DNA of 33,683 nt from a virus. Of the stretch, positions 16,302-24,500 are shown one piece after another. A program made the position numbers and the translations under genes. Within the stretch, counting starts at the first letter, position 1, and each line of letters opens with the position of its first letter. Under the pieces are notes generated by a model. That model was given only the letters and a program-made list of their open reading frames with translations, was not told where the DNA came from and searched no databases. The stretch covers positions 1 through 33,683 of the IMG/VR virus record IMGVR_UViG_3300042522_001973; one strand, 5' to 3'.

Positions 16302-16349
16302 ATTTATTCTATTAGAGATAGATAATTTAAATTAGTAGAGGTTAGTCAG
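16302..16349. promoter_or_regulatory. Divergent promoter region before portal
   Basis: 48 bp between the leftward hypothetical gene and the portal. The leftward strand has TAATAGAATAAAT abutting the ATG. The rightward strand has GATAATTTAAATTAG then AGAGG before the portal ATG. The AT-rich boxes are plausible -10 or late-type elements without a clear -35. Confidence 0.35.
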
Positions 16350-18908
16350 ATGGCCACACCAATTTGGGCAGACTTTTTCAAAACGTTCGACTTCGCTTTC
16401 GCCAGAGATCCTGTCTCTAGGTCAATAGACCCAAAAGACTTGGTCGGCGCAGGCGTAGCACAGCCAGATGCTATTCCCACGCTAAACCCAGATGGAAGCT
16501 TCTGGAGCAATACAGACAGTCGCCTAATTAGACTAAGAGAAACTAACGATTTTATCGACCTGTCTACCGTAAGCAATAGACAATCCCGCTACAAAGAATA
16601 TGAAAGATTAAGGACAGTTCCAGAAATCGAATGCGCTCTAAGCGTCTTTAGCGACGAAGCTTGTTTAGCTGGCCACACCTTGATAAGCACCCCTTTCGGC
16701 ATGTTTCCCATCGAAAAACTCGAAGAAAAATATAAAAATGAAAAGTTTTTAGTTTATTGCTATGATTTTAAGAAAAAAGATTATGCGTTAGGTTGGGCTC
16801 ATAGTCCTAGAAAAACCAAAACCGCTGAAACAGTTCATGTTGTTCTAGACCACGGAAAAGAAATCGAATGCACTCCTGATCACCGAATACTTATGCGTGA
16901 TGGAACTTGGAAGTGCGCTGGCGATATCAAAGAAGGCGACCTAATTATGCCTTTCTATAGAATGCCAGTAAATCAACACCTCACAGATTTACCCACAAAA
17001 CAATTCCCAAGAATATTCACATTCGGAAAAGGCTGGATTCATGAAAGACACTTTGTCGATGATTGGAGATTAGGCAAAAGTGAACCCAAATTAGATAAAA
17101 TTGCATATTACGGTAGAATGCTTGGTCAAGATCTAAATATGAATCAAATAGCTCAACAAGCCGGATGTGACTGGAAAACTGTAAAAAATCGTCTCAAAGC
17201 CGAAGGATTTTCAGTTGATGAACTAAGATGGTTAGGAAAATACCATAAAGATCATAGAAGAGTACTTAATGTACATAAAGGAAAAATAAAAGATGTTTAT
17301 GACTTAACAGTCGAAGAACATCATAATTTTGCCACAGATTGCGGTATTGTTCATAACTGTCAAAAAGATAGTCACGGCAACGTCATTCAAATTAATTGCA
17401 ATAATGAAGATGTAAAAGATGAATTAGAATTCCTTTTTTTACACAGAAGTATGATTAATCTTAATCGCAGAGTATGGAGCGATTTCAAAAGCCTCTTGCT
17501 CTACGGCGATCTTTTCTACGAATTAGTCATAGATTTGGACAACCCAAAAGAAGGCGTCATGAAAATAACACGCCTTCCCCCAGAATCCATGTATAGAATT
17601 GAAACTACCAAAGGTAGAGTCGTAGAATTCCAACAATCCAAGGAAGGTCCAGATTATCAAAGCTTGACAAAAGCTCCAGTAGTTCACGCTACAGATCAAG
17701 AAATCGCCATGGCAACAGCCATACGCTTCAGTCCTGAACAAGTAGTACATGCACGCTTGGGAGACGACAGAAGAACCTTTTATCCATACGGAGTTTCTAT
17801 CGTAGAACCAACAAGAGGTCCTGCCAATCAACTAAGACTCATGGAAGACGCCATGTTGGTCTACCGCCTCTCCAGAAGCCCCGAACGTAGAGTTTTTTAT
17901 ATCGATGTGGGACAACTACCACCATTTAAAGCCGAAGCATTCATCGAAAGACTTAAAGACCAATTCAGAAAGAAAAAGGTCAGCCATAGCCAAGGAAGTT
18001 TCGGATCAGCAACCCCTAATAGCGTAGATGAAAGATATCATGCGCCAGCAGTCGATGAAGATTTCTGGCTGCCTATTAGACCTAATTCCAATACCAAAAT
18101 TGAAACTCTACCGGGTGCACAAAACCTTGGCGAAATTGATGACGCAATCTATTTTAGAAACCGATTGTTTACAGCATTGCAGTTTCCTAAAAACTACATG
18201 AACACAGAAGATCCTAACCAAACAAAAATCACACTTTCAGCACAAGACGTAAGAGTTGCAAGATTAGTAGAACGCTTCCAAGCACCATATGAAGATATTC
18301 TATGGGAAATAGCTGATAGACATCTCAAATTAAGAGGCTTCCCCCTAGACACATATGATGATTTAAGAATCAAAATGACACAACCATCCGAATGGAGGGA
18401 ATTGAGCCGACAAGAAGTTACAGCCGCTCGTATACAAAATGCCACCAGCATTAAAGGCAGCACTCTAATGTCTGATTATGATATTCTCACAGAATGGCTT
18501 GGATATTCTGAAGAAAAATCCAAGATATTCATGGCAAGAATGAAAATGCAGAAAATTGAAGATGCAAAACTACAGGTGCTTGCACAAAATCCTGCCCTCC
18601 TTGGTGTTGGATTGCCTTCTGATGAAAGTAATAATGAACAAAAACTGGGTACTACTCCAGAAGGTCCTAACCAAGAAATCAGCCCAGAAGGACTTAATCC
18701 TCCAGAACAACAGGGCGGTGGCGAAGCAGAAATGCTAGCTGGTGGCGGCGAACAAGCTGCACAACAACCCGCTGCCGGACAAGAAAATAACATCCAAGGC
18801 ACGCCACTTCGCACGCCTACAGAAAAAGACTTGATTAAATACGATATTGAAATCCAAAACTACGCTAGCGAAGAAGACTATGAACCAATAGATTACTCTG
18901 ACGCTTAG
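16350..18908 (+). CDS. Portal protein (T4 gp20-like) interrupted by an intein
   Basis: 852 residues as translated; about 620 after removing a 232-residue intein (residues 105-336), compared with 524 for T4 gp20. Portal rings form the DNA entry/exit pore at one capsid vertex and dock the terminase. Portal-type features include P-E-I-E-C-A-L-S-V-F-S-D-E-A before the intein, the long central segment with Y-P-Y-G-V-S-I-V-E-P-T-R-G-P-A-N-Q-L-R-L-style clamp sequence, and the R-N-R-L-F-T-A-L-Q-F-P-K stretch. The ~100-residue C-terminal tail is Gln/Gly/Pro-rich and probably disordered. RBS AGAGG. The insertion splits a conserved early helix (D-E-A/C-Q), so splicing should be needed for head assembly. 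Confidence 0.88.
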   Translation: MATPIWADFFKTFDFAFARDPVSRSIDPKDLVGAGVAQPDAIPTLNPDGSFWSNTDSRLIRLRETNDFIDLSTVSNRQSRYKEYERLRTVPEIECALSVFSDEACLAGHTLISTPFGMFPIEKLEEKYKNEKFLVYCYDFKKKDYALGWAHSPRKTKTAETVHVVLDHGKEIECTPDHRILMRDGTWKCAGDIKEGDLIMPFYRMPVNQHLTDLPTKQFPRIFTFGKGWIHERHFVDDWRLGKSEPKLDKIAYYGRMLGQDLNMNQIAQQAGCDWKTVKNRLKAEGFSVDELRWLGKYHKDHRRVLNVHKGKIKDVYDLTVEEHHNFATDCGIVHNCQKDSHGNVIQINCNNEDVKDELEFLFLHRSMINLNRRVWSDFKSLLLYGDLFYELVIDLDNPKEGVMKITRLPPESMYRIETTKGRVVEFQQSKEGPDYQSLTKAPVVHATDQEIAMATAIRFSPEQVVHARLGDDRRTFYPYGVSIVEPTRGPANQLRLMEDAMLVYRLSRSPERRVFYIDVGQLPPFKAEAFIERLKDQFRKKKVSHSQGSFGSATPNSVDERYHAPAVDEDFWLPIRPNSNTKIETLPGAQNLGEIDDAIYFRNRLFTALQFPKNYMNTEDPNQTKITLSAQDVRVARLVERFQAPYEDILWEIADRHLKLRGFPLDTYDDLRIKMTQPSEWRELSRQEVTAARIQNATSIKGSTLMSDYDILTEWLGYSEEKSKIFMARMKMQKIEDAKLQVLAQNPALLGVGLPSDESNNEQKLGTTPEGPNQEISPEGLNPPEQQGGGEAEMLAGGGEQAAQQPAAGQENNIQGTPLRTPTEKDLIKYDIEIQNYASEEDYEPIDYSDA
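16662..17357 (+). mobile_element. Intein in the portal gene, homing domain reduced
   Basis: In-frame protein insertion of 232 residues. It begins C105-L-A-G-H-T-L-I-S-T (block A), has T-P-D-H-R-I-L (block B, 175-181) and ends V-Y-D-L-T-V-E-E-H-H-N-F ... G-I-V-H-N336 followed by C337 (blocks F and G). These residues support standard class 1 splicing with Cys1, block-B His, penultimate His, terminal Asn and Cys+1. The middle (about 205-305) lacks a full LAGLIDADG or HNH site. It holds G-W-I-H-E-R-H-F-V-D-D-W-R-L-G-K, like the start of an HNH homing domain, and a helix-turn-helix (M-N-Q-I-A-Q-Q-A-G-C-D-W-K-T-V-K-N-R-L). It therefore looks like a splicing-competent element whose nuclease has decayed. 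Confidence 0.9.
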
Positions 18909-19300
18909 TTGTAGTAACTGTTATTAGTAGAACCATTCTGATTGGGGTTGGGAGCATTAACTACCTGATTCTCCCCATCAATATATACTAAACCTCTGGT
19001 TATAGGATTTCTAAAGAAATTAACCGCACGCTCAATCATAGAATAACCAATTTGCTTGCTATATTGGTCGTTTGCATTACATAAAACAAAACATACAGAT
19101 TCAACAAACCCCTTGTTGTTACCCAACATGTTACCAAATTGCTCCAACAATTGCCTTCTGATTATCTGACGGTCTTGCTCATCCAAATGACCAAACATCT
19201 TTAATATATGGTCTTTTTCTTCCTGTGAAGCATGGTTCCAGTGCTTTTCAAAACCCTCTGTTGTAGACTGTTCAGCCAAGTAATCGGAAAATTTTTTCAT
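18905..19300 (-). CDS. Predicted encapsidated protein with targeting motif
   Basis: 131 residues. It starts M-K-K-F-S-D-Y-L-A-E-Q, matching the T4 capsid targeting sequence (M-K-T-Y-Q-E-F-I-A-E), with a gp21-type cleavage possibility after L-A-E. The rest is helical (K-D-H-I-L-K-M-F-G-H-L-D-E-Q-D-R-Q-I-I-R-R-Q-type heptads) and ends in an Asn-rich disordered tail (N-P-N-Q-N-G-S-T-N-N-S). It lies between portal and the 622-residue head protein, on the opposite strand, and shares four bases with the portal stop (TTAG read both ways). Family unknown; packaging is inferred from the motif and position. Confidence 0.62.
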   Translation of the reverse strand: MKKFSDYLAEQSTTEGFEKHWNHASQEEKDHILKMFGHLDEQDRQIIRRQLLEQFGNMLGNNKGFVESVCFVLCNANDQYSKQIGYSMIERAVNFFRNPITRGLVYIDGENQVVNAPNPNQNGSTNNSYYN

Positions 19301-19441
19301 GGTTCACCAATATTTAACGGTAACTGCATAGATAAAAGGATAATTGGAAGTATACATTCTTTGTAATTAGCAAAGTTTTACCTCCTTAATATATAACAAG
19401 CGGAAAGTTATATTTAAAAAAATCTTTCAAGGAGATTTGGC
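19301..19441. promoter_or_regulatory. 141-bp divergent region before the main head operon
   Basis: A relatively long gap for this genome. No open frame or tRNA is visible. Rightward it contains CCTTAATATATAACAAG and GTTATATTTAAA, then AAGGAGATTTGGC before ATG 19442, and it probably holds the promoter for the 622-residue protein, protease, scaffold and capsid genes. The leftward start lacks a strong Shine-Dalgarno. Confidence 0.45.
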
Positions 19442-21310
19442 ATGAAAAAGAAATTTGTCGATTTCGAGACTTATAAGAACATCGAAAAGAACTCACTTAC
19501 CTCTGTTGAGCGTGAGTTGGATGAAGCCGCTGAGTTTGTCGGCAAGGTTTGTGGAGATACAAACCTAAGGCTTTATTGCATTTCAGAGGACACCGCCACC
19601 TATGTTGCAAGCAACGGTGACCTAGTCCAAGCCCAATACACCGTAGACAATAACAAGATTCTTCTAGAAAATATTGAAGTTTTAGTAGTAGAAGAAGAAA
19701 ACCTTGAAATGTCTCGCAAAAATGTTATCGGCCAGATGGTCGATGCTATTCTTGAAGAAAACCTAGAAGGCGCAAACGTCAAGTTTTCTGAATACTTCGA
19801 AACACCAGTCGTTAAGGCTGGCCTAAGAGAAGGCGTTGTTAGCGAAGGCGCTAAGCACGACAAGAAGAAGAAAAAGAGAGGACTACCCGAAGGTCTTCGC
19901 AAATATCTCGAAAAGCACGGTAGCCCCCTCCATAAGAAGGGCAAGAAGAGCAAAGCCGACGAAAGAGATGATAAAAAAGACGGCCTCGATAAGAAGAGAC
20001 TCAAGAAAGTTGCTCAAAAAGCAGGCGATCATAAACTTAAGGAATGGGGCCTAATCGCCAAAAATATCCTTGAATTCGTTGATTTCCGCAGCAATGGCGA
20101 CCTTTACAAAAATGTTCGCACACAAAAAGATGCCAAAGGTAACGTTACAGGCGTTTCCATTCCACGCTCCAACGTCCGCAACGAAGGCAAAGTCCTCATG
20201 TTGCAGTACAAGGACATGGCAAACATCATTGATGGCCGCTTCAAGACCCTCAGCGAAGCCCTAAACCACCAGTCCAACTGGCTAAAAGCTGTTAATGACA
20301 TGAAGCGTTACAACGCTATGTCTAACGGCGAAGGTCTACAGACTTGCTTCGAAAATGTCGTTTCCGTTTGGCCAAACCTACTCTATCTCCGCAGAGCAGA
20401 ACTTGCCCATAAGATTGACGAAGCTCTTAAGGTTACTGGCGCTAAAAATTATGATGACGAAACCTGCGTTTTCTTGGCAGAAGGCGTTATCAGAACCGCC
20501 CATAAGACCTATAGCGATAGAGTTAGCAAAATCTTCTCCGCTGCTGGAAAACAAGCAGACCTAGACGATTTTAACGCTTTCGCAGCAGTGTCCGAAGCTG
20601 TCTTCGCTAAAGCCGATGAAACCATCCGTGCTGAAAGACAAGTATTCAAGGACCTTTACCGCTCCCTAAGCGAAGTACACCGCCTCAGCCGCCTCATGGG
20701 CGATGATGCCACAAGCCTAGAAGTCGGCTCCCTCATCCATGAATGCGAAAGCGTTCTTAAGAATGAAAGCGCCCCTTCCTTGGTTCTCGCTGAAGACCTA
20801 GCCCTCTATCTAGAAGCCGCTACACAGGCCCTAGATTTCGACGGTTCTGCTTGGACTGTTATGTCACCAGTTATCAGCATCAATGGCGATAACCCATTCA
20901 TTCACAAATACGGCGCTATGAACGGTAGCCCCGGCGATCATAAGGGGCCATATGAACTAAGCCCCACATCCGATGGACATACTGTAAAAACTGACGTTAC
21001 AGGCATGGAATATTACACAAACATGCACAGCAACGACCTCAACCCAAAACTACATAACCCCTACGCTCCCGAAGGCGGCGACTTCCTAATCAAGGGCGCT
21101 ACCCCAATCGTTTCCGATACATTCGAACTCGGAACCTCTGGCGGTAAAGACACTTGGCCAGCCTTGGAAAACCCCTACATCCCCGGACAGGAAATGACCT
21201 TGGGCGACAGCTTCAAGCTAATCGATCCTGAAAACGCATCAAATTGGTACAAAAAGAACCTCGATGTGGTTCCCCAAGATGATGTTCTCGCCAAAACAGC
21301 TAAAGACTAA
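19442..21310 (+). CDS. Large head-module protein, probable prohead core/internal protein
   Basis: 622 residues with a good RBS (AAGGAG). The opening M-K-K-K-F-V-D-F-E-T-Y is followed by a folded part. A strongly basic stretch at about 137-205 (K-H-D-K-K-K-K-K-R-G, K-K-G-K-K-S-K-A-D-E) comes next, then a long helical middle and a Gly/Pro/Asn-rich C-terminus. In T4 the gp20-gp21 interval holds small core proteins gp67 and gp68; here a single large protein sits in that place, 15 bases before the protease. It is not a recognised family. The basic region would suit DNA or scaffold contact. Its DNA is visibly richer in C than the flanks, like the protease and capsid genes, as expected for strong expression. 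Confidence 0.6.
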   Translation: MKKKFVDFETYKNIEKNSLTSVERELDEAAEFVGKVCGDTNLRLYCISEDTATYVASNGDLVQAQYTVDNNKILLENIEVLVVEEENLEMSRKNVIGQMVDAILEENLEGANVKFSEYFETPVVKAGLREGVVSEGAKHDKKKKKRGLPEGLRKYLEKHGSPLHKKGKKSKADERDDKKDGLDKKRLKKVAQKAGDHKLKEWGLIAKNILEFVDFRSNGDLYKNVRTQKDAKGNVTGVSIPRSNVRNEGKVLMLQYKDMANIIDGRFKTLSEALNHQSNWLKAVNDMKRYNAMSNGEGLQTCFENVVSVWPNLLYLRRAELAHKIDEALKVTGAKNYDDETCVFLAEGVIRTAHKTYSDRVSKIFSAAGKQADLDDFNAFAAVSEAVFAKADETIRAERQVFKDLYRSLSEVHRLSRLMGDDATSLEVGSLIHECESVLKNESAPSLVLAEDLALYLEAATQALDFDGSAWTVMSPVISINGDNPFIHKYGAMNGSPGDHKGPYELSPTSDGHTVKTDVTGMEYYTNMHSNDLNPKLHNPYAPEGGDFLIKGATPIVSDTFELGTSGGKDTWPALENPYIPGQEMTLGDSFKLIDPENASNWYKKNLDVVPQDDVLAKTAKD

Positions 21311-21325
21311 GTCTAAGGAGATAAA

Positions 21326-22003
21326 GTGAACTCGAACCAGTATCTACTAATCGACTGCTGTACCTATGGAGGAATTGAGCTTGCCATGAATGAGTCCTCA
21401 GAAAGAGGACTCACCAAATTCAGAGGCAAATTCCAAGAAGCGGAAGCTGTTAATAAAAACAAAAGAATGTACAGCTATGGTGTACTAAATGAGAATGTAA
21501 AGAAATTGCAAGAATGTGTCAAAGCAAGAGGACTTGTGGGTGAATTAGACCACCCAGAAGATAGCATTATTCACTTCGAAAAAGCATCTCACGTTATTAC
21601 GAAGTTGTGGTGGGAAGGAAGCGTCCTAATGGGTGAAGGAGAAATCCTTAATACACCCCACGGAAAAATCCTAAAAGCCCTAATCAACGACGGTGTACGT
21701 GTCGGTGTCTCTTCCCGTGGCGTAGGCAACGGAAAGACGAATGAGAATGGCATCCTTGTAATTGACGAGTCTTACAAACTCATCACCTTCGATGTGGTTG
21801 CTGACCCGTCTACATTCGCCGCTTTCCAAAAGAAAGTAGGCACAACCAAGGAGAGTCAGGAGTACACTCCAGAGGTTTTTGATAATTCCCAGAAAAAAAA
21901 TGACAGCAGCAGCATACATAAGGTAAACAAAGATGCTCTGATAGCGTGTCTGGGCGGAATTGTAAAGGCTCAAACTAACAACATCAAAATGAGGTTAGGA
22001 TAA
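21326..22003 (+). CDS. Prohead protease (T4 gp21-like)
   Basis: 225 residues from GTG 21326 (RBS AAGGAG). The enzyme trims scaffold, capsid and internal proteins during head maturation. Family features: G-E-L-D-H76-P-E, then V-R-V-G-V-S-S-R-G (S129/S130 region, nucleophile) and F-D-V-V-A-D-P-S-T-F (D156 or D160), the His/Ser/Asp arrangement of T4-type prohead endopeptidases. Length fits gp21 (212). The C-terminal ~45 residues are low-complexity and probably self-cleaved or flexible. The stop overlaps the scaffold start by one base (TAATG). T4 gp21 prefers [LI]-x-E before the cut, and such sites occur in the capsid protein and the targeting motifs here. Confidence 0.92.
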   Translation: MNSNQYLLIDCCTYGGIELAMNESSERGLTKFRGKFQEAEAVNKNKRMYSYGVLNENVKKLQECVKARGLVGELDHPEDSIIHFEKASHVITKLWWEGSVLMGEGEILNTPHGKILKALINDGVRVGVSSRGVGNGKTNENGILVIDESYKLITFDVVADPSTFAAFQKKVGTTKESQEYTPEVFDNSQKKNDSSSIHKVNKDALIACLGGIVKAQTNNIKMRLG

Positions 22004-22908
22004 TGGAACATAAAATCGTTGAATCATTGAAAAAGCTTTTACCTGAAGATCAGGTAAATGAAGTCGCTTCAGCCGTGTCTGAAATGCTAGCAGAAGCTCA
22101 AGAAAAGCTCGAACAAGATTACAATAGTAACCTTGAAGAAGCTTACTCACAGCTATCAGCCGAACTTTCTCAGGCTGAGAAAACCGCTTACCAAGGATAC
22201 CAAGAGGCCTATGAGATTATTAACGATCTTAGCAGCCGCCTAGAGGTACAAAAAGCCGAATTCGAGAAGACCCTCGAAGAAGGCTACGAAGAAGCTTACC
22301 AAATGCTTCTTTCCGAAAGAAACAGCAAGGGCAAAGTCGAAGTTGACCTCTACGAGGAATATGACGGCAAACTCGCTGAAATGAAAAACTACATTGTTGA
22401 GAAAGTTGACCAATTCCTCCAACTCAAGGGCGGAGAAATCTACGAGCAAGCTCGCCATGATCTCATCAATGACCCAAGAGTCGTTGAACACAAGGTCGCA
22501 CTCGACAAGATTATCAACATTACCAGCAACTACCTTTCTGACGAAGAGAAAACCTTTGCTACCTCATCCAAATTGGATGAATCAACAAAGAGGAACGAAG
22601 AGCTTAAAGGACAACTCAGAATGCTCGAAGCTCGTAACATCCGTCTCTCCACAGAAAATACTCGCCTAAACGAGTCGGTGCGCAAAACCGCTTCCGTTAT
22701 TACCGAAGCCAGAAAAGCTGTGCCTGCTCAAAACAGCAGAACTAGGCTGCTCGCCGAACAGAAAGAAAGATCAACGAAAGTAAAGACAGCAAGCGGGAGA
22801 GGACATATTGACACCGAGAACATTCAGGTTATTGCGGAATATAACACTGGTTCAGGTGAAACAAACGAGCTACTTATTCTCTCAGGCGTTAAAAAGAATA
22901 AGAACTAA
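22003..22908 (+). CDS. Scaffold / prohead core protein (T4 gp22-like)
   Basis: 301 residues, almost entirely Glu/Lys/Ala/Gln-rich coiled coil from about 15 to 245 (A-Q-E-K-L-E-Q-D-Y-N-S-N-L-E-E-A-Y), with a short basic C-terminal part. The order protease-scaffold-capsid with one-base overlap and 20-bp gap is the T4 21-22-23 arrangement. Scaffolds form the inner core on which the capsid shell is built and are degraded by the protease. Frequent Glu-containing sites such as L-S-A-E and L-L-P-E fit that fate. Sequence identity is not conserved in this family, so the call rests on length, coiled coil and position. Confidence 0.85.
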   Translation: MEHKIVESLKKLLPEDQVNEVASAVSEMLAEAQEKLEQDYNSNLEEAYSQLSAELSQAEKTAYQGYQEAYEIINDLSSRLEVQKAEFEKTLEEGYEEAYQMLLSERNSKGKVEVDLYEEYDGKLAEMKNYIVEKVDQFLQLKGGEIYEQARHDLINDPRVVEHKVALDKIINITSNYLSDEEKTFATSSKLDESTKRNEELKGQLRMLEARNIRLSTENTRLNESVRKTASVITEARKAVPAQNSRTRLLAEQKERSTKVKTASGRGHIDTENIQVIAEYNTGSGETNELLILSGVKKNKN

Positions 22909-22928
22909 ATCTTAATAGGAGTTAATCA

Positions 22929-24368
22929 ATGAATGCTAATGCAAGATTTCTAAATGAAGCTAAAGAGCTTGAGACTCGTTGGAGCAAAACTGGTATTCTA
23001 AAGGGCATCGAAGACCCTTATGTCCGCTCTGCTACTGCAGTTCTACTCGAAAACCAGAGGCTTATCAACGAAGTCGCAACCGATACATCCGACGTTGCAC
23101 AGTTCAAGAGAATTTCTATTCCTCTTGTCCGTCGTATCTATCCACAGCTAATCGCTAATAAGATTGTTAGCGTACAGCCACTACTCGGCCCAACCGGCTT
23201 GGTGTACTATCTCCGCTTCCGCTATAGCTCCAACAAGGGCTATATGCAGGGTGCTTCTAACGACAGCGGCTTCCCCGCTGACGATAACACCTCCCTCCAA
23301 CAGAGGGCGAGCGGTGATGCCAACCTTGACATCTACTACTCCAGCCAGTTCGTACAGAACGAGAAAACCCCAGATACCATTGCTGTTCCTAACTCTGCAG
23401 TGAATATGGGTAACTTCCAACACACCCCCATCTTGGGCGGCACTGTTACTGGTACCATTTATCTAAACGGCACCGTTAGCCAGACATTCACCGTCGCTAG
23501 CTCTGGGGCTTTCACTTTCAATACCGTAAGTGGAACCGACCTCGCTACCAGTGGCTCACTCGACCTAAATACAGGTGGATTCAGCCTAAGTTGGAACGCC
23601 ACTGCATCTGGCCCTGTTTACTGCGTAGTTTCCTACGAGTACAACATGGAGTGCAATCAGGACCTCCCTGAAATCAATCTAGTTATTGAATCAGAAGAGA
23701 TCGCTGCTAAAACCCGTAAGCTCAAGGCTGTTTGGTCCTATGAAGCACAGCAAGATCTCCGCTCTCAGCACAATCTTGATGCTGAAGCCGAGTTGACCGC
23801 TGTTCTCGCTCAGGAAATCAACCTCGAAATCGACCGTGAGTGCGTACAAGACCTCCGTCAGAACGCCGGTACTGTCGCTGCTTGGGATCTCGCTACCGCA
23901 CTTGGTGATACCATCAAGGAAAAATACGAATCCCTCTACGTGAAGATTGTTGAAGTCTCCAACGTTATCCACAGAAAAACCCTCCGTGGTGGCGCTAACT
24001 TCATCGTAACTTCCCCCGAAGTTGCTTCTATATTCGAAACAGCTACCGCCGGTTTCGCACCTGCTCCTTCTGAGACATTTACTAGCTCACTTGGTATTCA
24101 GTACGTCGGTACTGTTGCTAACCGCTACCGTCTCTACAAGGACCCACTATTCCCAACCAACCAGTTGTTGATGGGTTACAAGGGCGACAGCTACATGGAC
24201 AGCGGATACTTCTACTGCCCATATGTTCCGCTAACACAAACACCAGTTGTGCTAGATCCAGAGAGCTTTTGCCCCCGAAAAGGAATTCTCACTAGGTATG
24301 GCAAGAAATTGCTAAGAGAAGGCGCCAAGTTCTATGCAAGGCTATCAATTGCTAACTTTGTTGTCTAG
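22929..24368 (+). CDS. Major capsid protein (T4 gp23-like, HK97 fold)
   Basis: 479 residues with RBS AGGAG. The N-terminal part runs M-N-A-N-A-R-F-L-N-E ... L-L-E-N-Q-R-L-I-N-E48/V49-A-T, then I-P-L-V-R-R-I-Y-P-Q-L-I-A and V-Q-P-L-L-G-P-T-G-L-V-Y-Y-L, matching the T4 gp23 region just after its processing site. L-I-N-E/V fits the gp21 consensus. Residues about 155-235 are Thr/Ser/Gly-rich beta sequence (T-V-T-G-T-I-Y-L-N-G-T-V), an insertion domain at the place of gp23's. The conserved C-terminal E-S-F-C-P-R-K-G-I-L-T-R-Y-G follows. A strong terminator closes the unit. Confidence 0.92.
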   Translation: MNANARFLNEAKELETRWSKTGILKGIEDPYVRSATAVLLENQRLINEVATDTSDVAQFKRISIPLVRRIYPQLIANKIVSVQPLLGPTGLVYYLRFRYSSNKGYMQGASNDSGFPADDNTSLQQRASGDANLDIYYSSQFVQNEKTPDTIAVPNSAVNMGNFQHTPILGGTVTGTIYLNGTVSQTFTVASSGAFTFNTVSGTDLATSGSLDLNTGGFSLSWNATASGPVYCVVSYEYNMECNQDLPEINLVIESEEIAAKTRKLKAVWSYEAQQDLRSQHNLDAEAELTAVLAQEINLEIDRECVQDLRQNAGTVAAWDLATALGDTIKEKYESLYVKIVEVSNVIHRKTLRGGANFIVTSPEVASIFETATAGFAPAPSETFTSSLGIQYVGTVANRYRLYKDPLFPTNQLLMGYKGDSYMDSGYFYCPYVPLTQTPVVLDPESFCPRKGILTRYGKKLLREGAKFYARLSIANFVV

Positions 24369-24401
24369 GCATAGCACTTGATATAAAACTGATATCTTTT
24401 T

Positions 24402-24435
24402 AGGGCCCCGGCTGTAAAGTCGGGGCTCTTTTTTT
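24402..24435 (+). terminator. Strong intrinsic terminator after the capsid gene
   Basis: An 11-bp stem with two G-T pairs (AGGGCCCCGGC at 24402-24412 with GTCGGGGCTCT at 24419-24429), loop TGTAAA, then a run of T. It lies 33 bases after the capsid stop and is unusually GC-rich for this genome. Confidence 0.88.
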
Positions 24436-24500
24436 ATAATTTTGGTTGTTTTTTATTTTTTGATTGCTATAATAATTTTGTCCAAACAAGGAGCTTAATC

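Noticed and set aside
18476-18814. Minus-strand open frame rich in Cys/Ser/Pro within the portal tail
   Set aside because: It is the complement of the Gly/Gln/Pro-rich portal C-terminus; no start signal, no family.
16350-18908. Frameshift or gene fusion in the portal because of its length
   Set aside because: The extra 232 residues carry intein blocks and precise splice residues, and removing them restores a portal-sized protein.
19600-20004. Long minus-strand open frame inside the 622-residue head gene
   Set aside because: It is Ser/Leu/Phe-rich, mirrors the Lys/Glu-rich codons of the real gene, has no RBS and lies wholly inside a strongly coding region.
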